In this document: positions 11,068 through 21,667 of the stretch, piece by piece
Position numbering within the stretch: the first letter of the stretch is position 1
Layout of the letters: each line of letters opens with the position of its first letter
NCBI GenBank assembly: GCA_023374045.1
Contig: CM041777.1
Coordinates: 110,201,588 to 110,265,587 of the forward strand
Source: Limonium bicolor
Taxonomy: Eukaryota; Streptophyta; Magnoliopsida; Caryophyllales; Plumbaginaceae
DNA length: 64,000 bases
Direction of reading: 5' to 3'
Notes under the pieces: model-generated
The model's database searches: none
What the model saw: only the letters and a program-made list of their open reading frames with translations
Told to the model about the DNA's origin: nothing
Position numbers and translations under genes: made by a program

Positions 11068-12553
11068 TGATGAGTGTCCAAATGAGCATTTTAGAGGTGT
11101 AGTTCATATGTTTTATCAACACTTTTCATGCTCATTTCTCTACTCTAGCTAGTTTTCCTCTACTTTTGTGTTTTATTGGTGTTTTACACAATTATTATTG
11201 AAACATGGGGAATAAAATAGCTAGGATTAAAGTAGACAAAGAGACAAACGCGTGGGATTAAGTGGATCCAAAATCGGAGCTGAAACGAAGAAGATACAAC
11301 ATTTTGAAGTTAGCCTATCCACTGGACCGACCTTAGGACCGACCCTAGGTGGATCGGTCGGATGATTCCGGAGGCCAAAATTGCTCGTTCCGGGGGCCAA
11401 AAGGGCTTCTGGTCCCGACCGACCTTAGGACCGACCTTGGTAGGGCCGGTCGAACTTAAAAACGTGATTTACGGCCCTGAAATTGCTTCTGGAAGCGACC
11501 GACCCACAGGACCGATCCAGGGTCAGTCGGTCGGTCGTAGATTTTGCCAAAATCTGCCTTTTTAAATGGAGAAAAAGAGGAGAGAGAGGGGCCATTCCAC
11601 ACACACACAAAAATGAGGGGAAAAAGAAGAAAAAAGGGAAGAAGAAGAAGAAAGGAATGGAAGAAGAAGAAGAAGAGAAGAAGGAGGAGAAGGCTCACCT
11701 TCATTGAAGCTCTTCTTCAACCTCCCATGGTTATTTCTTCTCCCTTCTCTCTCTTATGTGCTTTAATGGTTGTGTAGTTTCCTTCTAGCTTGGGATGGGG
11801 ATTTTGCCCCAAAATCCCTAAAACATCCATTGTTGAATCTCGAACTTATTTCTATGCTTTATTTTAGTCCTTGTGCTTAATGAAGATAATTATTGAGTGT
11901 TTATGGCTTCTAAACTCATTACTCATGATTTGGAGATTTGTTTAGGGTTTTGCTCAATTTGTCATCTATGTGTTAAATTGGTTGGTTTGGCCTACCGATT
12001 AGTTTAGCATTATTGTGGGATTCTGTCAAAATGATATTATGAGATAGAAACCTAAACTGTTGGGGACTAGAACAGTGTACTCTAATTCAATGATTTTGAT
12101 ATTAGACTACACTACAACTTAGTGGAACTTGAGCTTAGTGCTGTCGATTGACCTGAGGCTTAGTTGATTGAGAGGTTTTGATTAAATTGGTTAGGATTAG
12201 TAGGCCTAGATTAGGTTGCTAATTAATTAAGTGTTCCCGTTGTTTAGCTATGAGTTCGAGGTTTGACAATTGGTAGAAATGGTAAGACGGGTGCAATGAT
12301 CCATCCCGAGCTACATCTATCCTAGATAGTTAGTTTAGTGTTTATTGTTTTTCTTTATTTCTTTAATTACAACCCAAAACCTAAAACCCCTCATTTAAGT
12401 TTATGCATTTTTGTATATTTCTATTCACAATGACTAACCTTATAATTAACTAGATAATTGCGAAGTCCCTGTGGATACGACCTTGTTGTACTACAATGAT
12501 TGGGTTCACTGCCCATAGTTAGCAAGATAGTTTCACCATTATTTTGCACAACA
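11068..12553 (+). mobile_element. Solo LTR, Athila/Tat-like
   Basis: The insert opens TGATGAGTGTCCAAATG and closes TTTTGCACAACA, with a perfect 5-bp duplication GTGGT at 11063-11067 and 12554-12558. Length 1,486 bp is close to the 1,483-bp LTRs of the gag-only element F, which open TGATAAGCC on their own strand. No primer site or coding region is included, so it is a solo LTR. Inside are a CCGACC/GGTCGG repeat zone (11325-11535) and a GAA-rich run (11570-11695). The phrase AAGTCCCTGTGGATACGACC near the right end is typical of this kind of LTR. Confidence 0.87.
11325..11535. repeat. GACCGACC/GGTCGG repeats inside the solo LTR
   Basis: Three diverged units of about 75 bp share GACCGACCTTAGGACCGACC and GGATCGGTCGG words in inverted arrangement. 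They are GC- and CpG-rich in an AT-rich LTR and can pair as hairpins. The arrangement parallels the TCCGAAC array in the gypsy LTRs and the GCCGG repeats in element F. Confidence 0.75.
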
Positions 12554-12558
12554 GTGGT

Positions 12559-13099
12559 AGAAATATATTCACACATTTTTACTGCTACACTGATGCATAT
12601 CCTATCAACAAAATGAGAAAGGAAATAAAGAAGAAACTTAAAGAAGAGATGAAGCAAAGCATTAAGATGTGGTTTCAGTGGGGTGTAGTTGTAGATGCAT
12701 TGGAATTTGTATTCGCATAATATAATGTAGTTTCATATATAAATGTGTAAAATCTACTTATTGTACTGTTTTTACACTATTGTTTACACTACCGCTTGCC
12801 ATTTCTAAGAGTTGTACAAAAAGATCAGTAAAATCAACACACTACCATATCTACTCATATGAACCAGCAAAACAGACCACTAAACTTCACACATATTAAC
12901 CAAAATATGCACCAGAACTAGTATGCACAAAACCCATAAGTTGAATCTCAAAATGGGCCACCAAACTGTACCCATAAACTGTGCAATTCAATCACATGCT
13001 AATAACAACTACCAAACTAAACCAGAACTACCAAATTCAAATAGTTTTCAACAAAAACTAAACCAATAAAACCAACTAGGCTATAAACCAACACTTGAA
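12559..13099. other. No gene seen; AT-rich flank of a MULE remnant
   Basis: AT-rich sequence with no recognisable protein or RNA. Position suggests it may belong to the 3' non-coding part of the transposase remnant at 13100-13400 on the minus strand. Confidence 0.4.
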
Positions 13100-13400
13100 C
13101 TGGAACCACCTTTCTTGCTTCTGGTTCTAGGATTTTTTGGAGCAGAAGCTGAAGATGGAGATGGACCACCCTCCTAAGATGATTGCCCCATAGCAGTAAA
13201 ATTGAATCTGTCTTTTTCTTGTTAGGCAGTAGCCTTTTTTCCCTTGTGAGTGGCCCACCCTTGCAATTTATTTTGTAGTGATAAAACATTTACATTTATG
13301 CACTTGTTGTTTGCCCGCTTTCTCTTTTATTTTTAATTTTCTTCCCCTTTTGTTTCTTCGCTCGAACTACACATTTGTAAGGATTGTTTGAAACTTCTCA
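13100..13400 (-). pseudogene. MULE (MuDR-type) transposase C-terminal remnant
   Basis: Reading the minus strand, a basic stretch with GRKLKIKEKAGKQQVHKCKC is followed by QEKDRFNFTAMGQSS and then by APKNPRTRSKKGGSSSSVG. This order (basic linker, Cys-rich zinc-knuckle-like element, Ser/Pro/Lys-rich tail) resembles the C-terminal tails of plant MuDR-type transposases. The zinc knuckle is degraded, stops interrupt the frame, and the catalytic DDE domain is absent. The call depends on tail composition more than on catalytic motifs, so it is tentative. Confidence 0.45.
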
Positions 13401-13419
13401 TTGACTGTGGTTGTAAACA

Positions 13420-13831
13420 TGGCCATGGCTTTAGTATGAAGTTTGTGTCCTATTTTGTATGACAAGAGGGTGCTTATATAGAAAAAAAGAGTTGTTAAGA
13501 GTCAAACTATCTATTTGAACAAGAGCTAACTGTTACAACAGCTTAAAAGAAAAAGAGGGCCATATTGTAACTTTTTGACAAAATAGGGGATATTATGAAC
13601 TTAATGTAAAAACAAAGGCATATTATAAACTTTAAAAAGAGAAAAAAACGTTATAAAAGCCAGTAACTAAAATAAGGAGATTTCATGAAATTCCACTATA
13701 ATTTTGATTAATTTAGGAAATGCCCCCCCCCCAAAATGTCACAAAATGCCGCTACTTTTTACAAAAGTTCATGAAATGTTACTCCGCACAGAGGGACGTT
13801 AGTTTTCCGTTAAATGGCCAAACAAAATGAC
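13420..13831. other. No gene seen; possible terminal region of the MULE remnant
   Basis: AT-rich sequence with phrases such as GGAGATTTCATGAAATTCCA and a run of nine C residues at about 13724-13732. It lies upstream of the minus-strand transposase tail, so it could hold a degenerate terminal repeat. No partner was found. Confidence 0.35.
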
Positions 13832-14246
13832 TGTTAGGATTTCGGGCCCACTTCCCCAAGATCATGGTGAGATCGACATGGTTACTGAAGAAGAAAAACC
13901 ACAAGATAATGTAATGATAAAATAGTGACACAAGGATTCACGTGGTTCGGTCCAAACATGACCTACGTCCACGGGAAGAGATAGAACAACTTTCATTAAG
14001 AAGATGAGGATTACAAGTTTACATGAGGATTACCCAACCAACCCATCAACCCGTGTATCCCGTGTTTCCCTTGGTGTTTTTACCTGAGTCCCTTTGAGTT
14101 CCCATAGAACCACCACTAGTAGAAAAAAGGCCTATTTCGGCGGTTCCAATGGGCCTATTTTGGCGGTTGTGAACCGCCGAAATGAGCACCGCCAAAATAG
14201 GTGTACCTATCTCGGCGGTTCTTAGAGAACAACCGCCGAGATAGAC

Positions 14247-14356
14247 CCATGGGATTGACCGATGCTGAGATTGACCATGAGTCTATCTCGGCGGTTGTTC
14301 TCTAAGAACCGCCGAGATAGACTCATGGTCAATCTCAGCATCGGTCAATCCCATGG
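14247..14356. repeat. Perfect 50-bp inverted repeat in the CACTA left subterminal region
   Basis: The arms 14247-14296 and 14307-14356 are exact reverse complements with a 10-bp loop (GTTCTCTAAG). Each arm contains the CTATCTCGGCGGTT unit. A transcript would form a 50-bp perfect hairpin, a possible small-RNA source. Flanking GGCGGTT units add further stems. Confidence 0.93.
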
Positions 14357-14688
14357 ATCTATCTCGACGGTTGTTCTCTAAGAACCGCCGAGATAGGGGT
14401 ATTTTTTTTTGTTTTTTTCCATCCCAGCTTATATATATATTCACCGCATTTGGTTCAATGAGCCCTGTAATAAAGCTTCATCCATACAGGGAGCTCCAGC
14501 ACACATTTAAAAAGTTATAAAAGCTCCCAATTAATACCAACGACGCACCACAATTTGAGAGTTAACAAAACCAATGCAATTACAAATAAAAAACAACATT
14601 ACAATTCAAATCTACCATTACACCATCCACAAGTGTACAGAGTTACAATTACATACTCGAAAAAGTTCACAAAACATCTTCATGATCA

Positions 14689-15510
14689 TCAATTCATTAA
14701 ACTTGTGCAGACGAACTCCGACCATTCCTCAAGCATCTCAACAATTTGAGCATCATCATACTGACCACCTTTGAACACTTCTTCGTAAGCCTTGAAAAAA
14801 AATGAACATTAATCTAAAACGTACAAGTCTAACAACATGTAAAGAGCATAACTAAAACTTTCAAAGAATGTTACCTTGTCAAACGAGTGCTCTGGTAAAA
14901 GGTTCGACGCTCCTACTCTGTCACTCATGAATCTCATGACATAGTATCCACATTCTGAACTCCCAGGCTGCACCAAACACTATACAAACGCACATATTGA
15001 CAGTTATAAATAAGTTTAAACATTATAACACAAATTTATCAATTAATAGAGTACCTTGACAGTGTTCCAAGGGATGTTACTCTTCATTGTTTTATTCTGG
15101 AGAGATAATGCAGCTCTCATGGAACTATATACATCAGCAATATATATAGTTTTAAGCATCAGTAGCAAGTTATGAAACAATTAATGTTAAGTAATAATAA
15201 TTGTTGTTTACGATAACAAACTAATTACCCCAGTATTGCGGTGGAGATCTTCGGTCTCTTGGCATTCGTACCAAGTGAGTCAAATTGGATTCGTGGGTGC
15301 TTCAACATCACCAGCACAAGCAATGACCAATGTCGACTGTCCACAAATTACACAATGTGTTGAAATCATTAAGTAACTAACACAAACTATATGTTTTAGA
15401 TAATACTAAGAGAAATAGTCAAATATCATACCCTGAATGATATGGCAGCATAATAAATGACTTGTTAGAACATTCAAAGAGGGCATTCGTCATATATTGC
15501 ATAATTAAAA
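14689..15510 (-). pseudogene. ULP1-type (C48) cysteine protease, C-terminal catalytic exons
   Basis: Five exons can be read on the minus strand with GT-AG borders and matching phases: about 15510-15432, 15336-15229, 15124-15055, 14979-14875 and 14790-14689. They carry the catalytic core of a ULP1/SENP-type protease. The motif SFIMLPYHSGRHWSLL holds the catalytic His, FDSLGTNAKRPKI holds the Asp, and QPGSSECGYYVMRFM holds the Cys. The last exon ends EEWSEFVCTSLMN and a stop. ULP1 proteases cleave ubiquitin-like modifiers such as SUMO. ULP1-like genes in plant transposons are known. No stop was seen in these exons, but the N-terminal part was not recognised upstream, so the gene may be truncated; expression is unknown. 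Confidence 0.8.
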
Positions 15511-17029
15511 TAAATCAATTCTTTACTAGCTAACTGAAAACCAATTGCAAATTCAGATCATCAAACCAACATTTTCAATTCTACACTGTATAAGTTCAAA
15601 CCGGTTTAGAGATTAAAACATAATCGAGAGTTAAAATACGTACTTGTTTTTTAAGGATTTATGGAGAAGGGAGACTGGTGCCTGAGAGGTTAGCTTCTAT
15701 GCGAGAGATCGATGCAGCAATACCACTTCTGATATGTCTATGCATGGAAGCAACAAAAAATAAATTACAAAAGAAATGCATCAACAAATATGGAAAGAAG
15801 CTAAATTATGTACTAGCACTTATATGGAATGCATCAACAAATATGGAATGCATCAACAAAAAATAAGGTTTAGTTACTTACTTGTGCACAGAGGAGGAAA
15901 GTGCAACAGTAATGGAAGAAGGCGGGAAACAAGAGAGGTGATTCACGGACTTGAATGTAGTGAGACCTGATTAAAAACAATTTAGATATTGTTAGACATA
16001 TACACATACATCAAACAATATTAATTACAAAGAGATTTTGAAAAAAAAATCGGCATGACTTTTGCATAATTTTACCTATCCCATGCTTATTATTAAGCAT
16101 TCACCAACCATTCATCAACACAAATTTCCATCACAAATCAAACTAATACCAAATTTTCCATCAAACCAAATTTTAATAATTTGTGGAAATCAAATACAAA
16201 GTAAAAAAAAAAGACACAACCATGCTTATTATTAAGCATTCCCCAATTATTAACAACACAAATTTCTATCATAAACCAAACTAATATATACCAAATTTAT
16301 TCATCAAACGAAATTCCAATAATTTGTGGAAATAAAATACAAAGTACAAAAGAGAAAAATGATAAGTTAGATTATATTACCGGTTCGAAAATGAATTGTT
16401 CTCCGCTCCGCTTTCAATCTACCATCAAATGGTAAAGAAGCTTCTTAAGTATTTATCTGTAGAGACACAAATACGTATAGACACAAGAGAAACTCAGTAG
16501 TTGTGTTTGTTCCTTATATGCAGTTAGGTTGCAAATTTACAGTGAGTGAAGAGAATGAAGAGTTAAATTAAAAAAAAATTACCGGTTCCTAAATGAATTG
16601 TTTTCAGCCCCTCTTCTCAATCGGGCGTGCGAGACGCGTGTAGCAATACCAATCTCTACAGAGGCAACGCAGACGCAAAATAAATATGAATTGAGGGCGC
16701 AAAACTATATTGCTTACAATGTTTATAATTAGTTTATAATTATAAGCACGAATAATGCTCAAACATTGTTCCACCCCATATATAAGCATAACAAATCTAG
16801 CCCAAATAAGCTAACCTAACTATACTTAAAAGAAGGGCCAAAAACAGCAAAAAAATTCACTCGGACATTTCGTCAAACACCTTGTGTGCATACATAAATT
16901 TATTAGTTTAACAACCAAATCTTGCAAAGATTTCACACACACAATAAATATCAGCATCCACAATCACAATGTGACAACAATCTATCAATTTTAACAACAC
17001 ATTAATAATAATTTAAACAAAACCGAAAT
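15511..17029 (-). other. CACTA interior, mostly non-coding
   Basis: AT-rich sequence between the ULP1 exons and the GC-rich block. Upstream exons of the ULP1 gene on the minus strand should lie here, but I could not recognise any with confidence. Short direct repeats occur, for example ATGCATCAACAAATATGGAA at about 15776-15860 and an ACAAATTTCYATCA unit at about 16120 and 16258. Nothing else is supported. Confidence 0.4.
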
Positions 17030-17215
17030 GAAAGTTAGGGGTTTATACTCACCTGCGCCTCTGTTGCTGGGCGGGAGGACGGCGGCGACGACACCGACGC
17101 GACGACCACCGACGGCGCGACGTCCGGCGAAGGCGGGAGGAGGAGGAGGGCGGGCGACGGCAGTCTGGTGGTGGTGGCGTCGGGAAATCGCAATTCGCCG
17201 CGGAGAAGAGAGAAG
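17030..17215 (-). other. GC-rich exon-like block with splice donor (captured first exon?)
   Basis: This block is strongly GC-rich (runs of CCG, CTC and CGG) in AT-rich surroundings. On the minus strand it ends GAGGCGCAG followed by GTGAGTATAAACC, a good plant splice donor. GC-rich first exons or 5' leaders are typical of plant genes captured by CACTA and MULE elements. It could be the first exon of the ULP1 transcript or a separate captured promoter and leader. No protein family was recognised. Confidence 0.45.
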
Positions 17216-17279
17216 AGGGGTTAATTAGGGTTAATGAACTCGTAATTGTGTCGAGGCGGGCTGGGGGGTTAATTAAAAC

Positions 17280-17620
17280 GATCTATTTCGACGGTTCCTA
17301 ACAAAGAACCGCCGAAATAGACCCTCTGTAATAATAAAAAAAAATAAAAATACCTATTTCGGCGGTTCCTAACAAAGAACCGCCGAAATAGGTCGTTTTA
17401 AAAAAAAAGAAAAGAAAAATAGAAACACCTATTTCGGCGGTTTCGTGTGAGGAACCGCCGAAATAGGTCTCTTTTATTTTTTTAATTATTAAATAGATCC
17501 TATTTCGGCGGTTCATATCTAGGAACCGCCGAAATAGACCCCTTCTTTACAGACCGCATACACCTCGGGCCACTATTTCGGCGGTTTTATCTACAACCGC
17601 CGAAATAGGGGCGCCGAAAT
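17280..17620. repeat. CACTA right subterminal hairpin array
   Basis: Five inverted pairs of CTATTTCGGCGGTT / AACCGCCGAAATAG occur between about 17283 and 17606, each pair separated by a few bases and the pairs by AT-rich spacers. With the left-side copies they form the subterminal repeats that CACTA transposases bind. Confidence 0.9.
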
Positions 17621-17850
17621 AGACGTTTTTTGTACTAGTGCACCCTTGACTCCCTTGGATGTGATCCCCACAAGTTGGGATGAGCCAAAGCTACGGGTTA
17701 CTAGCTCTATTTATAGTGCTAGATCTAGACCCTTCACTTATCCCAACGTTAACCTTGTAACAACCGTATAATAATGGCTCACAAGTTACAACGGTTACAA
17801 CTTAATTAACATCATCCATTAACACCTAGAAACAACTAACACTTGGGTAT

Positions 17851-18403
17851 CTAGAAAGCCAGAAGTCATAACTTCTTCTTTCAAATATTTTAACTTCCTC
17901 ATAATGGGTGTGGCTACTTAGTAAACTCACATATTAGTAGGTTGTGTTTGATCGGTGAGTATTCATGCCTATCTCATTGATTTTTGGCTTTTATATTCCT
18001 ATAATACTAATCGTATAGAAATTGTTTTTGTTCCCTGCATTCGTGCTAGCATAGAAGAGAAAAATGCTCCTCATTTGTGGTTGATAAGTGATGAAAATAT
18101 ATACTTTTAAGGATTATTCTTACATGCATTTTACATGATTTATAACATAGTTTCACCACTTTACAGATTTTTTATTTACATTAGTGAACTTACATATTTT
18201 TTCTACATTCTAGGTAAATGCTCTACAAACTGACAACATCACCGTCTAAGTTAGAAAAGGTGCAACAAGGCACGTAGGCACGCAGGTGCAAGCAGACAGG
18301 TGCAAGCAAGCACTACAAACAAGCCCACTCCTGCTTGCTCTTTCAACCGCGTACGAGAATTCATACTCACACATGTATGTAGCATGCTTTATCCATGCAC
18401 ATC
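17851..18403. other. No gene seen
   Basis: AT-rich sequence without a recognised motif. A local repeat of CAGGTGCAAGCA lies at about 18280-18310. Confidence 0.4.
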
Positions 18404-18840
18404 CACTAGCGGGGATTTGGTGACGGAAGCGATATTTCCGTCCACGACGGATGTCATTATAGCCATTGATATTTTTGTTTCTTTTGGTATGAATCTGAAC
18501 CGTACAATCTTATATATGTGTAAATGGAGGATGCACGTTATGTGTTCATTTTACTTTCGGAATCAGAAAGATATAGTTCTAAACTTCTTTAAAATAAAGT
18601 GTATAGTAATATTTCGGGAAGGAGGGATATATCACCGTTTTTTTTCTTTCTTAAAATAAATAAATAGAACAAAATTCAATATTTCATTGTCTTGTATAAG
18701 TATAATGTGTTTTACTTTGAAAAGTTTTTTTTTTAATTTATGAACTTTTGAAATTGGTTTAAAATAAAAATAAAAACTATTACGGAGGGGCTTTGGTGAC
18801 CGAGAGGAAATTTCCGTCATGTGACGGACGAATTCATGGT
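18404..18840. mobile_element. Possible CACTA-like end fragment
   Basis: CACTAGCGGGGATTTGGTGA at 18404 resembles a CACTA terminus followed by the common GTGACGGAA...TTCCGTC subterminal word. A related phrase GGGGCTTTGGTGACCG...TTTCCGTCATGTGACGGA lies at 18787-18829. No matching right terminus or target duplication was found, so it may be a deleted element. Confidence 0.35.
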
Positions 18841-19101
18841 CTTACATTTTTTAATCATTTTTCTAGTTCTAATCTAAACCGTTGAACTATCTTCGTTATT
18901 ATAGTAGTAGTCCATATTATTTTTGTCGCAGATGAACATTTTTTTAAGCCAAATTCTTATCCAAACAACGTCTTTTTTTCATGCGTGTGATTACCAAGAA
19001 TTTGTTTTTTTAGTTTTTATTCTTATTTTCCTTTATCATAAAAAATTAAATTGTTATAACTATATTATAAACTATACGTTTTTTAGTAGTCCATATTATT
19101 T
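18841..19101. other. AT-rich sequence, no gene seen
   Basis: The phrase TAGTAGTCCATATTATTT occurs twice (about 18904 and 19086), bracketing a 180-bp AT-rich stretch immediately left of the truncated LTR of element A. The repeat may mark the deletion that removed the LTR start. Confidence 0.35.
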
Positions 19102-21443
19102 CTGTTCGATAATTATGACATATTATAAACTATAGGTTATAAATGGTATAATGGTATAAAGTATAATGTATAGTTTATGACTATAATATAACTATATAAA
19201 TAAAATGGTGGTTTTGTAAATAAAAGAAATGAGTGGGCTGTTACGGAAATTATGGGGTATTTATAAATGAAATTTATAATATGATTTATAATGTTATAAG
19301 GGTTGTAACACTTATAATATAAAAATATTCATTAAGGGAGGATGAATATATTATGAAGAAATATCATATTAATAAATGGTCCCAAATCATATATATATAA
19401 ATACATGATATGAAATGAATTATATAATATGATTGGACAACCATATAGTATCATTAATGGATAATATAAGATGAGAGGATGTAATTATAAAACATTAGGT
19501 AATGAGTTCTAATGTTAAGATGTAATTATGTAACATAGTGAATTATATAATTCATGATATTTAATATGAATTAATAAGTATTATATCCTTGGATAAATTA
19601 ACCAAGATAAATACAACTAGGTCAAGTCAACTATCTTGACTTGTTCAACTAAATTGACAAACATGTGGATAATAAAATGTTAAGGATGAATGATATAACA
19701 TAGAACAAGTTCTACATAAAATATAGTGACAACTATAAATATATAATTGTATATTATTGTACATGCGATAATGAATATATATCTAAGTTATATATATAAC
19801 CACAACCTATAATTAAAGGATATAGTTTGTTGGGAAGGTTATTTCATAATCAATAATGTACAACAAAATAACACCGACATAACGAAACCCGAAAACGAGA
19901 ACCGGCAGTGGTATAATAACAGGGAATTAACTGGAGTGATTAGTGACGGTACGGGGTATCGTTTAGTTTTGTTGCATAGAATACTAATACGTAGTATGTA
20001 CGTATTCCAGATCCGTAGACTTTCGTGGAGCTTCCGATTTAGCGTGAGAAATTACGCTAGCCTATATTTCAGTGCACGGTATGTTGTAATATGTCTTGAT
20101 TGTCTCTGAGGAATTCATCAGTTCAGACTTCTGTGAAAATCTATGATAAGATTGAATGTCTGATTGTATGAATTAATATGCATGAACTGTATATTAATAT
20201 TGCTTATTACTGTTGTGTGATAACAGTACCATTTGTATATATGAACATATATATAAAACGAACTAGCGGAATAATGCTATCTTATATGTGTAATATAAGG
20301 ATCGTAAGAATAAACGTTGTATCATAGGATAATAAGATATATATTATCCGAGACTTATATACGGAGCATTGGCCTATTTAACGCCACTCTCGTGTCTTAC
20401 ATTCAAATGGTATGAATCACCTAAAGGCACTAGGTATAAGACCTTAATTAATTAAGGCACACATTCGAAATGTTGCACTGGATCCCGAGTTACACTTAGG
20501 ATTGGATTAACGACCTTAGTCTGCAGTGTTATGGAAATGGTAATGCGAAGCGATGGTATAAGTAAATCCAAGAGGATGTGGCTCTTGGTGCGCGCTGTGA
20601 TCACAAAAACGATACCAGGATGTCCGCGTACGAATTGGTAAGTATCAAAGAAATTTCCAGCGAACTAGAATGGTTCGTTGGTCAGATACTCTACTGCTAG
20701 AGTGGCTATTGTCGTGGGTGACCCGCAATAAGATATGGGTAATAATAGAGACGCGTCGTTTTAACAAGACGTTGTCATTAGGCATAAACCAAACAACTTA
20801 CGAACAGCTACATAGCTCGTATATTAGGCGAACAACTTATGCTATATGGTTATGTGGTGTATGAAATGCATGTAAATGGTTGTTTTATTGTATGACTATT
20901 ACTATTAATTATTTTACAGTTTAAATGTTATTCCGGTATTGCATGTAAATGAACCTCATGCTCTCGATCAATTAACTGGGGGTCCGATGGGGCATGATAG
21001 GCATGTAATAGCATACTCAGCAGGGGCTGATTCCATACAACAAACCATTACTTTTCAGGAGAGTAGTTGATAGTCGACAAGGGGCACGACCTTTTGTTTA
21101 GCTGTATACTTTGGTATGGACTCTGGTATGAACTTGTATGGTTATTTTGGACTCGGGTTTTGTGAACCGAGGTGTATATATTTTTAGATACTCACGTGTA
21201 TGGACTTGTATGGGATGGACTTATGTTGTTACTTTTGGTACATTAAAACTGCTATCTATCTCTTGTAGTCAATGCGGGAAAACGTTTCATATTGTGATTA
21301 TCTTGTAAACGCGTTGTCACTCGTATGGGCGAGTGAGAACAGTAACACCGATAGTTTGACAGTCTTTTATTACCGCTACGATTTAATTGTTTAAGTACGA
21401 AGATTAGTTGGAAATTAGGAGCCATATTAGTAGGGGAGTTACA
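19102..21443 (+). repeat. 5' LTR of element A, 5'-truncated
   Basis: From about 19102 the sequence matches the 3' LTR copy from about 61120 (ATTATGACATATTATA, then GGTTATAAATGGTATA) until 62059, where G interrupts that copy. It ends AGGGGAGTTACA directly before the primer site. About 2.4 kb of the LTR start is absent. Paired TACTCAGC and GGGGCTGATTCC at about 21010-21040, followed by TTTTCAGG, match the conserved segment of the other LTRs here. Confidence 0.85.
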
Positions 21444-21447
21444 AAAG

Positions 21448-21486
21448 TGGTATCAAAGCGGAGTACCGCTCTGATTACAAGAGATA
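21448..21486 (+). promoter_or_regulatory. Primer-binding site of element A, inside an inverted repeat
   Basis: TGGTATCAAAGCGGAG lies four bases after the LTR end and matches the initiator-Met type TGGTATCAGAGC with one change. The bases after it continue GAGTACCGCTCTGAT, so ATCAAAGC and GCTCTGAT can pair imperfectly. The perfect form of this stem is seen in element B. Confidence 0.85.
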
Positions 21487-21667
21487 GTAGTTAAAGTACC
21501 GTGAGCCTAGGATAATTAGTTATGGGAAACCGTTGAAGAGGGTGAGATCAAGTGAAATTTGAGAAATATGTAAAGCTAGTTGTTTAATGCCTTTAGGGCC
21601 ATATGACGTAATGAATGGTTGAAGTACGGTATATTACCGAGTGTTGACTAAATTAAACATATTTCAG

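Larger units (their letters stand above)
14114..17640 (-). mobile_element. Non-autonomous CACTA transposon carrying a ULP1-type gene
   Basis: The left end CACTAGTAGAAAAAAGG and the right end TTTTTTGTACTAGTG are inverted CACTA termini, flanked by a 3-bp duplication CAC at 14111-14113 and 17641-17643. Subterminal regions at both sides are packed with direct and inverted copies of CTATTTCGGCGGTT, the expected transposase-binding repeats. At 3,527 bp it is too short for, and shows no sign of, the En/Spm-type transposase. It carries the C-terminal exons of a ULP1-like cysteine protease on the minus strand (14689-15510) and a GC-rich exon-like block (17030-17215). It inserted into a copia LTR. Confidence 0.92.
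13832..17850. mobile_element. Copia LTR (solo or fragment), split by a CACTA element
   Basis: The sequence opens TGTTAGGATTTCGGGCCC and contains GGATTCACGTGGTTCGGTCC and CCTACGTCCACGGG, phrases common in copia LTRs. Removing the CACTA element and one copy of its CAC duplication joins CCCATAGAACCAC to CCTTGACTCCCTTGG smoothly. The left flank ATGAC would be the target duplication, but no matching copy was found to the right. The right end (about 17840-17850, CAACTAACA) is a guess. A TATA-like CTCTATTTATAG lies at about 17705. Confidence 0.5.

Noticed and set aside
11425..11777. Lys/Glu-rich and Leu/Phe-rich open frames on both strands
   Set aside because: They come from the GAAGAA simple-sequence run and the GACCGACC repeats inside a solo LTR; no start context or homology.
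17028..17228. Plus-strand Arg/Gly-rich open frame
   Set aside because: Best explained as the reverse of a GC-rich exon-like block; amino acid bias follows base composition, and the splice donor lies on the minus strand.
13832..17850. Complete copia element instead of a solo LTR or fragment
   Set aside because: No primer site, polypurine tract, second LTR or coding motif was found, and the right-hand ATGAC duplication is missing.
18300..18659. 119-codon plus-strand open frame
   Set aside because: No recognisable domain, and it overlaps a CACTA-like end fragment; probably chance.
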